Virus record (IMG/VR): IMGVR_UViG_3300042889_001381
Location: 1 to 23,712 of that record
Length of the DNA: 23,712 nt
Source: a virus
Reading direction: 5' to 3' (one strand)
A program made the position numbers and the translations under genes. How positions within the stretch are numbered: position 1 is the first letter of the stretch; each line of letters starts with the position of its first letter. Under the pieces are notes generated by a model. It worked only from the letters and a program-made list of their open reading frames with translations. It ran no database searches and had not been told where the DNA came from. This document shows, one piece after another, positions 7,234 through 14,678 of the stretch.

Positions 7234-8366
7234 CGAAGATGTTGATTAAGTTTGGTTAACACTGAATCCCAGTTATCCATGCTATCTTGTCTGAACAACA
7301 CTGCTGATGGATACCACCTGGTGGTGTTTTTGTCTATTAACCATCTCCAATCAACTGCATAGTTGTTCAGCATAATCCATACCGGCTTAGATAGTGCACC
7401 TGCTAGATGCGCAGTTACAGTATCAACTGAAATTACCAAATCTAAATGATGCATTAACGCAGCCGTGTCGGCAAAGTTTTTGGTTGACCCAGGATATACT
7501 TGTACTCCGGCAGCAACTAACTTGGTGGTCTCTTCGTCAGTTGCATCAGCTTGTAAATTTATCCATTCATGTTCAGGATGCTGTTCAATTAATTTTAGTA
7601 TGTATTCAAACGGCATGCCTTTGTGACCATTCAACCAGGAGTCTCTGCGTCCACTCCACCCAAATCCCACTCGAATTTTTTTCTTTGCACCTAATATCTT
7701 TGCCCACTCGGCCACTCGGCCAGCCTCGGCTCCAAGATAACCCAGTATCTTTGGCAGGGTTTCTAATGTTATTCCCAGTCGACCAGGCAAGCTCATAATA
7801 GGAACCCAATAATCAAACTCGCCAGGATCCTCATCATATCCTCCTACCCAACTCAACAGATTAGATTGATTCAACAATGGAATCAATGGTTCAGTGACTT
7901 GTAATTTCACTGTCGCACCGGCAGCATGTAAATTAAAAATAAATCTTACAAATTGTACATTGTCACCGTGCCCTTGTTCGCCAACAACTAAAATAGTTTT
8001 GCCTTTGAGATCTTCACCACGCCACTGTGGCTGAGTAAATTTAGGTAAAGTTCCTGCTAAATGCTCGTAGTTCCATCGACTTTCATAGAGTTGCCAACCA
8101 CGTTGCAAGTTGCCACTGAGTAAATTTGCTATAGCCAAATTAAATTGCGCTGTGACATAAGTTGGTGCTAGTTTAACAGCATATTCTAAAAAAGGAATTG
8201 CGCCTTCGGGGTCTCCAACTTCGCGCAATACATTGCCATAGTTGTTGAATGCCGCTGGATTTTTTCGATCCAGGGTAAATGCTTGTGCATAACAAGCAAG
8301 TGCTTGTTCGGGTTGGCGTAATCCGCGTAGTTCGTTGCCTTGGTCTATTAGTTCGTTTGCAGTCAT
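7218..8366 (-). CDS. TPR-glycosyltransferase (GT9/heptosyltransferase-like fold)
   Basis: The 382-residue protein has about three tetratricopeptide repeats at the N-terminus (3-36, 37-70, 71-103; signatures NNYGNVLREVGDPEGAI and FNLAIANLLSGNLQRGW). A GT-B-type domain follows, with VVGEQGHGDNVQFVRFI at 127-143 and SVDTVTAHLAGALSKPVW at 313-330, then DWRWLIDKN..RWYP. These stretches are typical of bacterial TPR proteins with a GT9-like C-terminal domain, which transfer sugars from nucleotide donors; donor and acceptor cannot be read from the sequence. It is the only minus-strand gene in the window. A late promoter box on its own strand ends 5 nt before its ATG and no SD is visible. It probably entered as a cargo gene and is expressed late, possibly to modify virion or host glycans. 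The fold is fairly certain; the activity is inferred. Confidence 0.88.
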   Translation of the reverse strand: MTANELIDQGNELRGLRQPEQALACYAQAFTLDRKNPAAFNNYGNVLREVGDPEGAIPFLEYAVKLAPTYVTAQFNLAIANLLSGNLQRGWQLYESRWNYEHLAGTLPKFTQPQWRGEDLKGKTILVVGEQGHGDNVQFVRFIFNLHAAGATVKLQVTEPLIPLLNQSNLLSWVGGYDEDPGEFDYWVPIMSLPGRLGITLETLPKILGYLGAEAGRVAEWAKILGAKKKIRVGFGWSGRRDSWLNGHKGMPFEYILKLIEQHPEHEWINLQADATDEETTKLVAAGVQVYPGSTKNFADTAALMHHLDLVISVDTVTAHLAGALSKPVWIMLNNYAVDWRWLIDKNTTRWYPSAVLFRQDSMDNWDSVLTKLNQHLRLYKI

Positions 8367-8371
8367 GCTAA

Positions 8372-8379
8372 TATTTACA
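8372..8379 (-). promoter_or_regulatory. T4-type late promoter box (TGTAAATA) on the minus strand
   Basis: Read on the minus strand, TGTAAATA ends 5 nt before the ATG at 8366. The octamer is identical to the box at 2656-2663. At T4 late spacing the first transcribed base is the A of the start codon. Confidence 0.55.
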
Positions 8380-8411
8380 GACTTTACTGTGCGGCAAAAT
8401 ATTTGTTTGAC

Positions 8412-8419
8412 AATAAATA
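8412..8419 (+). promoter_or_regulatory. T4-type late promoter box (AATAAATA) for the 8513 unit
   Basis: AATAAATA lies 93 nt before the ATG at 8513, so the mRNA would have a leader of about 88 nt, the longest in the window. It is divergent from the minus-strand box, with 32 nt between them. The rest of 8367-8512 holds no gene; AAGGAG (8499-8504) is the SD of the next gene. Confidence 0.6.
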
Positions 8420-8512
8420 CATGTCAACGCAATTCTGTGTTTTATGCTGATGATTAAACCCAACAGCGTAGCGGCTAGAACCCGCATCGGACTTCTTTAA
8501 GGAGAAAACAAA

Positions 8513-9196
8513 ATGGGTCGTCCTCTAAAAATTAAAAAAACAACAACCAAAGATATTGGTTTCAACAGCTTTGATCAGCTAGAAAACCCAGTGTATCCGG
8601 CAACTCTTAATACCACACAGTTTTTAGGTGTAGTTGGCGGAGCAAATGCAATCGGTGGCAGTAGTGTAGCTACCAGTACCAACCCCGTGGTACGTGTGCA
8701 AGTTTATATTGCCGAAGATTCAGAAGAACGAGCTGGATTTATTATCACACAAAAAGGAGCCACCAAATATTTGGTAGCTGCCAATGTGGCAGTAGCCGAC
8801 GAAGATTTAGTTGTGGGCAATAGTTATATTATTGCAACCGTGGGCTCAACCAACTGGACTCAATGCGGTGCATCAAAATCCACACCTGGTGCCGGTGATA
8901 TATTTACAGCCACTGCTGCTGGATCAGGCACCGGGACTGCATTCCTGGTTGGAGTATGCACATTGGCCAACGAGGCCACAGCATCATTAACTTCAGGTAA
9001 CATGAACATTGCAATGTTTAATGGTGACAGCACTGACATTTTAATCAGCAAGCTCACCAACAAGTATGCGCAAGACTATTCAACTCCACCTGTGCGATAT
9101 CTAACCAACTTCTTCACAGATGAGGGAACAGAAATCAAATCTGGCACCACTGGCACAACAGTACCGTTGGCTATTGTAGAAAACTACACAAGCTAA
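8513..9196 (+). CDS. Accessory virion structural protein of marine T4-like phages
   Basis: This 227-residue protein begins MGRPLKIKKTTTKDIGF, a start pattern I associate with small structural proteins of cyanophage-type T4-like phages. The middle, about 99-146, is a separate module (LVVGNSYIIATVGSTNW, then a Gly/Ala/Thr-rich turn region GAGDIFTATAAGSGTGTA). This module is seen in many unrelated phage structural proteins and looks like an insertion. The outer parts (RVQVYIAEDSEERAGFIITQ, MNIAMFNGDSTDILISKLTN) read as one beta-rich domain that continues across it. A strong SD, AAGGAG, lies 8 nt before the ATG. The gene shares a late promoter with the 9249 gene, subject to the hairpin between them. 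The exact virion location is unknown. Confidence 0.8.
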   Translation: MGRPLKIKKTTTKDIGFNSFDQLENPVYPATLNTTQFLGVVGGANAIGGSSVATSTNPVVRVQVYIAEDSEERAGFIITQKGATKYLVAANVAVADEDLVVGNSYIIATVGSTNWTQCGASKSTPGAGDIFTATAAGSGTGTAFLVGVCTLANEATASLTSGNMNIAMFNGDSTDILISKLTNKYAQDYSTPPVRYLTNFFTDEGTEIKSGTTGTTVPLAIVENYTS

Positions 9197-9216
9197 TCAA
9201 AATTACACTAGCCTGC

Positions 9217-9248
9217 AACCTTCCTGGTACATACTAGGGAGGTTTTTT
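9217..9248 (+). terminator. Terminator hairpin whose right arm contains the SD of the next gene
   Basis: Arms 9217-9229 and 9232-9244 pair over 13 positions with two G-T wobbles, followed by six T (9243-9248). The right arm contains GGGAGG (9237-9242), which is 6 nt before the ATG at 9249. The same RNA element can therefore end transcription or hide the ribosome binding site. Confidence 0.75.
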
Positions 9249-9833
9249 ATGACAGCATTTGTGTTAGGCAACGGAGTAAGTAGAAACTCAATATCAATAG
9301 ATCAACTGTTGAAATTGGGTCCTGTCTATGGGTGCAACGGATTATATCGTAATCACACAGTCACAGCCTTGGTGGCAACAGATAAACCAATTGCTCAGGC
9401 AATTCAACAGTCGGGTTACAGCACCAACAACAGATTTTATACTCGACGTCCATTGCCAGGGTTGGGTGCACAGGTAGTTCCAAAAAAGTATTTTGGGTTT
9501 AGTTCTGGCCCCATTGCTACTGCAATTGCCGCAGAAGATCGCCAGCCTGTGATTTATTTGTTGGGATTTGACATGGGCCCAGACACGGATGGCAAATTTA
9601 ACAATCTCTACGCTGATACTGAGTTTTACAAAACAACTGGAGCACACCCAACCTACACTGGTAACTGGATAAAACAACTGGTACAAGTGGTGCAAGACTT
9701 CCCAAAGCAACAATTTATTCGGGTCAAGGGCGAAACCACAGCAGATATACAAGAGCTTAATAATTTGCCAAACTTGAAACATTTGCCGCTTGCAACCTTC
9801 CTACAACGAATAAATACTGGAAAGGATTTATAA
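9249..9833 (+). CDS. Unrecognised protein with GNGxSR motif, possibly nucleotide-sugar or glycan related
   Basis: The 194-residue protein begins with a Rossmann-like strand-turn, TAFVLGNGVSRNSI (2-15). YGCNGLYRN (27-35), ATDKPIA (43-49), YTRRPLPG (64-71), FGFSSGP (82-88) and LLGFDMGP (104-111) follow. A GNG or GxGxS start followed by recovery of a second locus name (YGCN.LYR) and a later GFDMGP loop recalls DUF115/MptE-like and sialyltransferase-like proteins, but I cannot assign a family. I have the impression that similar proteins occur in aquatic T4-like phages. No signal or membrane segment is seen, so it should be cytosolic. GGGAGG 6 nt upstream is its SD, buried in the terminator hairpin. 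It lies close to the TPR-glycosyltransferase, which makes a glycan link plausible but unproven. Confidence 0.75.
   Translation: MTAFVLGNGVSRNSISIDQLLKLGPVYGCNGLYRNHTVTALVATDKPIAQAIQQSGYSTNNRFYTRRPLPGLGAQVVPKKYFGFSSGPIATAIAAEDRQPVIYLLGFDMGPDTDGKFNNLYADTEFYKTTGAHPTYTGNWIKQLVQVVQDFPKQQFIRVKGETTADIQELNNLPNLKHLPLATFLQRINTGKDL
9809..9816 (+). promoter_or_regulatory. T4-type late promoter box (AATAAATA) inside the end of the 9249 gene
   Basis: AATAAATA lies within the last codons of the upstream gene and 17 nt before the ATG at 9834. AAAGGA (9821-9826) is the SD. It probably drives the 9834-10497-10811 unit. Confidence 0.6.
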
Positions 9834-10487
9834 ATGTCTACCACCAAGAGAATCACCGGCGATTACAATATCATTAGCTTAAACCCCTCTGACGGCGACA
9901 ATGTTAATATCACCACGCATACTGTAAACGTTACTGGAAACTTATCAGTTCAAGGAAATCTTACCTACATTGATGTAACCAAGCTTGAGGTAGGGGATCC
10001 GTTTATCACAGTTGCTGCCAACAACACTGGTACAATAGGTACCGCAACGTACCAACAACAGGGTTTGGTAACTCAAACATCTAATTCTACCTATGCTGGA
10101 TTGAGATTTAATAATTCTACATTAGAATGGGAAATCTCTCCAGCAGTTGACAGTAACGGGGCACCACTTACAGCGTATCAAGCTATTGGTACCTCAGTTG
10201 CTGGATCAGTTGCTGGCCCCAACGCCAGCATTCAATTTCATGATTCAGGTAATGTGTTTGGTGGCAATGCATCGCTGACATATGATTTGGCCAATAGTCA
10301 ATTAAGAATTCGTGGATCTCAACTGTTTGGTAATATTGGAACAACCCCGGCAGCTTTAGCAAATTCAGTGACAGTCTACAGTAAGGCACAGGGCTCGGGC
10401 GGCACTGGGTTGTATGTTATAAGCCCCACAGTCGATGACGAGCTGGTCAGCAAAAGCGCCGCCATAGTTTTTTCAATAATATTTTAA
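9834..10487 (+). CDS. Fibre/appendage-type structural protein with GNLxVxGN module
   Basis: This 217-residue beta-rich protein contains the segment VNVTGNLSVQGNLTYIDV (about 32-49), then VGDPFITVAANNTGT and AGLRFNNSTLEWEIS. This order (GNLTVxG, DPxI..A.N.TG, FNN.T..W) recurs in the N-terminal part of the 14679 protein and near residue 910 of the 18754 protein. The C-terminus, GTGLYVISPTVDDELVSKSA followed by AIVFSIIF, is a conserved ending in T4-like cyanophage structural proteins. The N-terminus (TTKRITGDYNI) resembles the starts of other fibre proteins in the window. It has its own late promoter and an AAAGGA SD. It is probably a component of a fibre, neck or baseplate appendage; its location is unknown. 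Confidence 0.78.
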   Translation: MSTTKRITGDYNIISLNPSDGDNVNITTHTVNVTGNLSVQGNLTYIDVTKLEVGDPFITVAANNTGTIGTATYQQQGLVTQTSNSTYAGLRFNNSTLEWEISPAVDSNGAPLTAYQAIGTSVAGSVAGPNASIQFHDSGNVFGGNASLTYDLANSQLRIRGSQLFGNIGTTPAALANSVTVYSKAQGSGGTGLYVISPTVDDELVSKSAAIVFSIIF

Positions 10488-10496
10488 GGAATCAAG

Positions 10497-10811
10497 ATGA
10501 CAATTGCAACATCTAATGTCTCAACAACTACTAGTCCAATATACACAAGTTCAGGGAACACCGCTATAACTTGGCTAAGTCTTGCTAACTACGGAGTTAG
10601 TAATGTCACTGCCAATGTGCACGTAGTGCCCAGTGGGGAAACAGCCAACAGTGTTAATACAATATTGGCAAGTATTCAAATTAATACACTTGACACCTAT
10701 CAATTGTATTCTGGCGCAGAAAAATTGTTACTTGGCAATGGCGACACAGTTCAGGTCAACGCCAGTGCTAATTCTGCAATTGGTGCAGTTACTAGTTACA
10801 CAACAATCTAA
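10497..10811 (+). CDS. Small beta-rich structural protein
   Basis: The 104-residue protein is rich in Ser, Thr, Asn and Val with very few charged residues: SSGNTAITWLSLANYG, VTANVHVVPSGETANSVN, then LDTYQLYSGAEKLLLGNGDT and VQVNASANSA. The pattern suggests a single beta-sandwich domain, as found in small virion proteins. AAGGA lies 6 nt before the ATG. It starts 9 nt after the previous stop, and its stop codon overlaps the next ATG (TAATG at 10809-10813), so the three genes are probably translated as a coupled group. I do not recognise a named family. Confidence 0.78.
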   Translation: MTIATSNVSTTTSPIYTSSGNTAITWLSLANYGVSNVTANVHVVPSGETANSVNTILASIQINTLDTYQLYSGAEKLLLGNGDTVQVNASANSAIGAVTSYTTI

Positions 10812-11209
10812 TGGGCTACTACGTTAAAAACCGACAATTACAGTCGGGATCATCGGGAGTTGTGTTACCAGCTGGTAGTTCAGCAGTGCGACCATTAGCA
10901 CCTAGTTTTGGTCTTATTCGTTACAACACTGATTTAGCAAATATTGAATTTTTTAATGGTACGGAGTATTTACCCTTGGCGTCATCTGGTGCTCTCAGTT
11001 ATACAATTGATAGCTTTACCGGTGACGGCAGTACTGTACAATTTACAATGTCTATACAAGAAAGCTCAGCAGCTCAAATTATGGTTTTTGTGGGATCAAT
11101 TTATCAAGATTCTACTTCAGCTTACACTGTTAACGGTGGCTACGATATTACATTTACATCAGCCCCACCAAGCGGTGAGCCAATCTCAGTAATACACAGC
11201 TCTACCTAG
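10811..11209 (+). CDS. Two-module structural protein (RPxxxxGxIRYNT and GDGS modules)
   Basis: This 132-residue protein is nearly all shared modules. Residues 27-56 hold RPLAPSFGLIRYNTDLANIE followed by FFNGTEY, a motif common in phage fibre proteins (RP..G.IRFNT....E.YDG..W). Residues 67-129 hold TGDGSTVQFTM, then SAAQIMVFVGSIYQ and AYTVNGGYDITFTSAPPSGE. Both modules recur in the same order in the 13339 and 14679 proteins. Here they stand alone with a 25-residue N-terminal lead. The start ATG overlaps the preceding stop (TAATG), and no separate promoter is seen. It is probably a small fibre or adaptor subunit. Confidence 0.8.
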   Translation: MGYYVKNRQLQSGSSGVVLPAGSSAVRPLAPSFGLIRYNTDLANIEFFNGTEYLPLASSGALSYTIDSFTGDGSTVQFTMSIQESSAAQIMVFVGSIYQDSTSAYTVNGGYDITFTSAPPSGEPISVIHSST

Positions 11210-11210
11210 T

Positions 11211-11218
11211 CATAAATA
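11211..11218 (+). promoter_or_regulatory. T4-type late promoter box (CATAAATA) for the 11237 unit
   Basis: CATAAATA begins 2 nt after the stop of the preceding gene and ends 18 nt before the ATG at 11237. AAAGG (11226-11230) is the SD. Confidence 0.65.
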
Positions 11219-11236
11219 TCCAAGCAAAGGTATTAG

Positions 11237-13339
11237 ATGGCTATTAATCGTATTTCCGGTAATATTTTACAGGACAATTTAGTTCGTGGCGCCAACCTGG
11301 CCATTCAAGGCAACTTATTTTTTGTAGACGTTGTCAACACTCGCCTTGGCGTAAACACTAGTTCAACCACAGCCACATTGACCGTTGCTGGCAATGCTGC
11401 CATTTCTACAACTCTTAACGTAAGCGGAAACGCCACTGTTGGTAATTTGCAAACGTCTGGGTTATTGACTGCAACTGGTGGATTAATTGCAACTGGTAAT
11501 GTCACTGGTAATGGCGTGACCCTGTCAGCCAATGCCATCTCGGCAGCATCTGGTGTACTTAACTTAGGATCCAGTGCAAACATTAAAATTACTGGCGGAT
11601 CTGCAGATTATGTGCTTGCCACTGATGGATCTGGAAATGTATCCTGGATCGCTGGCAATGCCATTGTTGGAGTATTAGGCAATGTCATTTCTATGGGAAC
11701 CAACTCTCTTGGCAATCTTGTTAGTAATGCAGTTACATTGACTACATCAACAACTGTAACTGATGGTATTACACAACTAAACACAGTACTTGGTAAACTA
11801 GTTCCGGCTAGTCCAACAAATTTTCCTGGTAGTCCAGGAACTCTAGCAATTGCTAGTGTTAGTTCATATCGCATGACTAACATTACTCAAACAGATAACA
11901 CACCCGGTGCCAATAAAAACGTAGCTGCTGGAACCACAGTGTCAACTGTGCGCAGAGCCACAACATACACAACTAACACTTTTACTAACCTTGGTCCAGG
12001 TGACACTGGCACAATTACAGCGGTGCGTAACGGTGCCAACGTAGGTACAGTAACTTTGAACACTGGCGCTAGCCCAAGTGGCAACGGTACTTACGGCGGC
12101 AATCTTGTGATTACCAACAACTACGATTATAACGTAGCCAATGCAAACATAGCCGCAGGATTTTGGTATGTGTTTACTTCTACTATTTCTGGAACTGCAT
12201 CGCCTACCGGTTGGAATGAAATTTATATTGCTGACAGTGCTACATCAAATACATCAACTGCTGTGTGGTACTACGACAATTCAAGTCCAAGCACACCAAG
12301 TTTTAGTTCAACAACAATGGCAGTAGGCGGGTCTACTACACTGCTATACTCAAGCACGATCCCGCACTATACAAATGCCACCCAGTTTAACATTGGGACC
12401 ACTGTAGCCAATGCGTCTGGTAACATGTATCCAACCTCAAATACATTGGCATCAGGCACAGCCGCTGGTGCGTTTGCCGCACCAGCCAGCGTGAACTACA
12501 ACGCAAGTAACGTGGGTAGCAACACCCTCAATTCATTTCAGTCAGCAAGTTTTACAACCACAGCCAACGTGACCACAGGGTTTGGCGCCAGCTCTACAGG
12601 GCCACAACTCAGCGTAAACAACAGTTATTCAACAGGAACACTGACTCTAACTACAGCATTGGCTAACACAGTATTATGGAAATCAGGAACAGCCACTGCC
12701 ATTGATGAAGGCAACATTGTTATAACATCCGTGGGCACAGGATCTGGAAATGCAGTGCGTATCATTAATCCAGGAACAGGTAATAATCCAGGATACACAG
12801 CCAATGCCACGTCATTCAACAGTCAAAGTTCAACACTACAAACTTATGATGCCACTGTGGTTGGATCAAGTAGTCAAGGCGTGTTAAAACACGATCAAAC
12901 AAATTATTCAACTGGCTATTTGCCAGCTGGCCCAGATTTAAGTGCAGGACGATCGGGCACACAGTATTTTACATTTAAGTTTGTGCGAACAGACGTGAGT
13001 AAATTTGATATTACCTATGCAGGCAACGTGGCCGGAATGTGGGTGGCACTACCTGGAAGTGTGATTGACGCTAGTTCAGGCGCCAATGGCTGGATCGATA
13101 TGTCCGCGGCCTATGGCGGCGCAGGATACCCGGGTGTTAACAGCCCAGGCAATGGGTCAGATGGTTGCAGCCTTGGTGGAGTAGTAACGCTCAACGTAAA
13201 CACAGCGTCTGTTAGCAAAACATGTACCTTTGGCACAGTGTCAAGCTCAAGCACCGCCACCAACGAAATTTACGTTAGAATTGCTCTAACGTCAGGCCAA
13301 ACAGTGACTGGCCTATCACTCAAGGCAGCGAGTAACTAA
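11237..13339 (+). CDS. Large beta-rich fibre/appendage protein
   Basis: The 700-residue protein starts MAINRISGNIL, similar to the starts of the 14679 (MAVTRIKNNQI) and 18754 (MGLTRISAQQI) proteins, which may be a common attachment segment. Residues about 20-110 carry short GN..V.GN repeats (TVAGNAAISTTLNVSGNATV). Residues about 190-690 form a long non-repetitive region rich in Thr, Ser, Asn and Gly. Its last part (about 560-690) reads like a folded domain: FTFKFVRTDVSKFDITYAGN, MWVALPGSVIDASSGANGW, and two cysteines in DGCSLGG and KTCTFGT. The stop overlaps the next ATG (TAATG at 13337-13341). It is probably a virion appendage protein; the C-terminal domain is a candidate tip or receptor-contact region, by inference. 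Confidence 0.8.
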   Translation: MAINRISGNILQDNLVRGANLAIQGNLFFVDVVNTRLGVNTSSTTATLTVAGNAAISTTLNVSGNATVGNLQTSGLLTATGGLIATGNVTGNGVTLSANAISAASGVLNLGSSANIKITGGSADYVLATDGSGNVSWIAGNAIVGVLGNVISMGTNSLGNLVSNAVTLTTSTTVTDGITQLNTVLGKLVPASPTNFPGSPGTLAIASVSSYRMTNITQTDNTPGANKNVAAGTTVSTVRRATTYTTNTFTNLGPGDTGTITAVRNGANVGTVTLNTGASPSGNGTYGGNLVITNNYDYNVANANIAAGFWYVFTSTISGTASPTGWNEIYIADSATSNTSTAVWYYDNSSPSTPSFSSTTMAVGGSTTLLYSSTIPHYTNATQFNIGTTVANASGNMYPTSNTLASGTAAGAFAAPASVNYNASNVGSNTLNSFQSASFTTTANVTTGFGASSTGPQLSVNNSYSTGTLTLTTALANTVLWKSGTATAIDEGNIVITSVGTGSGNAVRIINPGTGNNPGYTANATSFNSQSSTLQTYDATVVGSSSQGVLKHDQTNYSTGYLPAGPDLSAGRSGTQYFTFKFVRTDVSKFDITYAGNVAGMWVALPGSVIDASSGANGWIDMSAAYGGAGYPGVNSPGNGSDGCSLGGVVTLNVNTASVSKTCTFGTVSSSSTATNEIYVRIALTSGQTVTGLSLKAASN

Positions 13340-14601
13340 TGGCCATATCAATAGCACAATATGTTGACTTGCTGTTTAAAAAGCTACAAGGGGTAGCTAA
13401 AACAGCCAACAGCACAGTCAAAGGTGCCAGCAATGAAAGTATTGCTAGTCCAGCGTTTTTACGTGGAGACATTGTATGGGTGGAATCAAACCAAATTGGA
13501 AACACTGCTCAGGCAATTGCAGGAATTTCCACTGCCTACAGAAACGGCAGCGCAGTAGAATGTGTAGCAGATACCACAGTGCCTCCGATTGGCGGCATCC
13601 GTCCCACTTGGTTAACTAACGAAACATATTGGATACCACAAGAATTTGGCGCCACCTGGCTGCCAAAAGTCTTTGTTGGGCCAAGTGCTGCCGCCAACAT
13701 TGAAGCCACTGGTACACAGATATTTTCTGCTGGTATTGGTGGAGTTGGTGAATATTACTTTGACACACAAGCTGGAGTATTGAACTTTATCGGGGAAACC
13801 ATACCCACAGTACTTACAGCAGGCAATGTTGTTTATGTAGCGGGTTATCAATATTCAGGATTGCTTGGGACCACAACCCTGCCAGGCAATACCACAATTG
13901 GTAACTTGGTAATAGCAAATACAACAATAACTACCAATCAAGTAACTGGTAACATTAATTTAGAACCAACTGGTAACGGAGTTGCCATTATCGATACTAC
14001 AACAGGATTGGTGTTGCCAACAGGAAATACAACCCAACGTCCAGCAAGCCCAGATCAGGGCACAATACGATTTAATACCGGGTCAACAGACGTGGAAGTT
14101 TGGGATGGCACTCAGTGGACAGGAATTGGCGGAGCATCTGCCGCCATCACCAATCAGTACATCACCGGGGACGGAAGTAACACCGTTTTTACACTTGACC
14201 AGGATACTAGTGCCGCAGCCATTATTGTCAGCACCAACGGTGTGGTACAGTTCCCAGATGTGGCATACACAGTCACTGGCAACCTGATCACATTTGCTGA
14301 AGCACCAACCGCAACCGATGTCATTGATGTTAGATTTACTGCAATGCTGAACACAGTCAATGCTATCACCAATGCAACTGGACAAGAGCTGACAATTACT
14401 GTGCCCGGGGTGGTAAATATCACAAATACACACAGCCTACAGTTGCCAACATACACAGTGAGTCAGGCCACTTCATTGGGCAATACTGCAACAGGGCAGG
14501 TTATATATGTATCCAATGGTGACAGCGGTAATCCTTGCCTGGCTGTTTATTCGGGCAGCACCTGGAAAAGAGTGGTTTTAGGTGCCACTATCAGCACATA
14601 A
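13339..14601 (+). CDS. Fibre/appendage structural protein with RP-IRFNT and GDG modules
   Basis: The 420-residue protein has a distinct N-terminal domain (1-180): ISIAQYVDLLFKKLQGVAKT, then ASPAFLRGDIVWVESNQI. I recall this pattern from virion structural proteins of T4-like cyanophages. After a short GNLVIANTTITTNQVTGNI stretch come the shared modules TQRPASPDQGTIRFNTGSTD (about 232-251, then VEVWDGTQW) and TGDGSNTVFTLDQDTSAAAI (about 275-294, ending EAPTATDVIDVRF). The last 60 residues, with TGQVIYVSNGDSGNPCLAVY and WKRVVLG, form another ending common in phage fibres. It is coupled to the 11237 gene by TAATG. The 77-nt gap after it holds no clear terminator. Confidence 0.82.
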   Translation: MAISIAQYVDLLFKKLQGVAKTANSTVKGASNESIASPAFLRGDIVWVESNQIGNTAQAIAGISTAYRNGSAVECVADTTVPPIGGIRPTWLTNETYWIPQEFGATWLPKVFVGPSAAANIEATGTQIFSAGIGGVGEYYFDTQAGVLNFIGETIPTVLTAGNVVYVAGYQYSGLLGTTTLPGNTTIGNLVIANTTITTNQVTGNINLEPTGNGVAIIDTTTGLVLPTGNTTQRPASPDQGTIRFNTGSTDVEVWDGTQWTGIGGASAAITNQYITGDGSNTVFTLDQDTSAAAIIVSTNGVVQFPDVAYTVTGNLITFAEAPTATDVIDVRFTAMLNTVNAITNATGQELTITVPGVVNITNTHSLQLPTYTVSQATSLGNTATGQVIYVSNGDSGNPCLAVYSGSTWKRVVLGATIST

Positions 14602-14649
14602 TTATTTCTTTTAATTTACAATCCCAGCAGTGGAGTTTTTGCCAGACAC

Positions 14650-14657
14650 CATAAATA
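14650..14657 (+). promoter_or_regulatory. T4-type late promoter box (CATAAATA) for the large fibre gene
   Basis: CATAAATA ends 21 nt before the ATG at 14679. GGAG (14667-14670) is the SD. The upstream part of the gap (14602-14649) is plain A/T-rich sequence with no hairpin I could find. Confidence 0.65.
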
Positions 14658-14678
14658 GGTGGATATGGAGAACTCATC

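Noticed and set aside
8421-8450. Nine-codon open frame MSTQFCVLC just after the late box at 8412, as a leader peptide
   Set aside because: At T4 late spacing transcription would begin at about 8425, after its ATG, and it has no SD. Its presence is compatible with chance.
8465-8486. Possible hairpin GCGG...CCGC in the 8513 leader as a riboswitch
   Set aside because: Only 4 bp pair and no conserved riboswitch core is recognisable.
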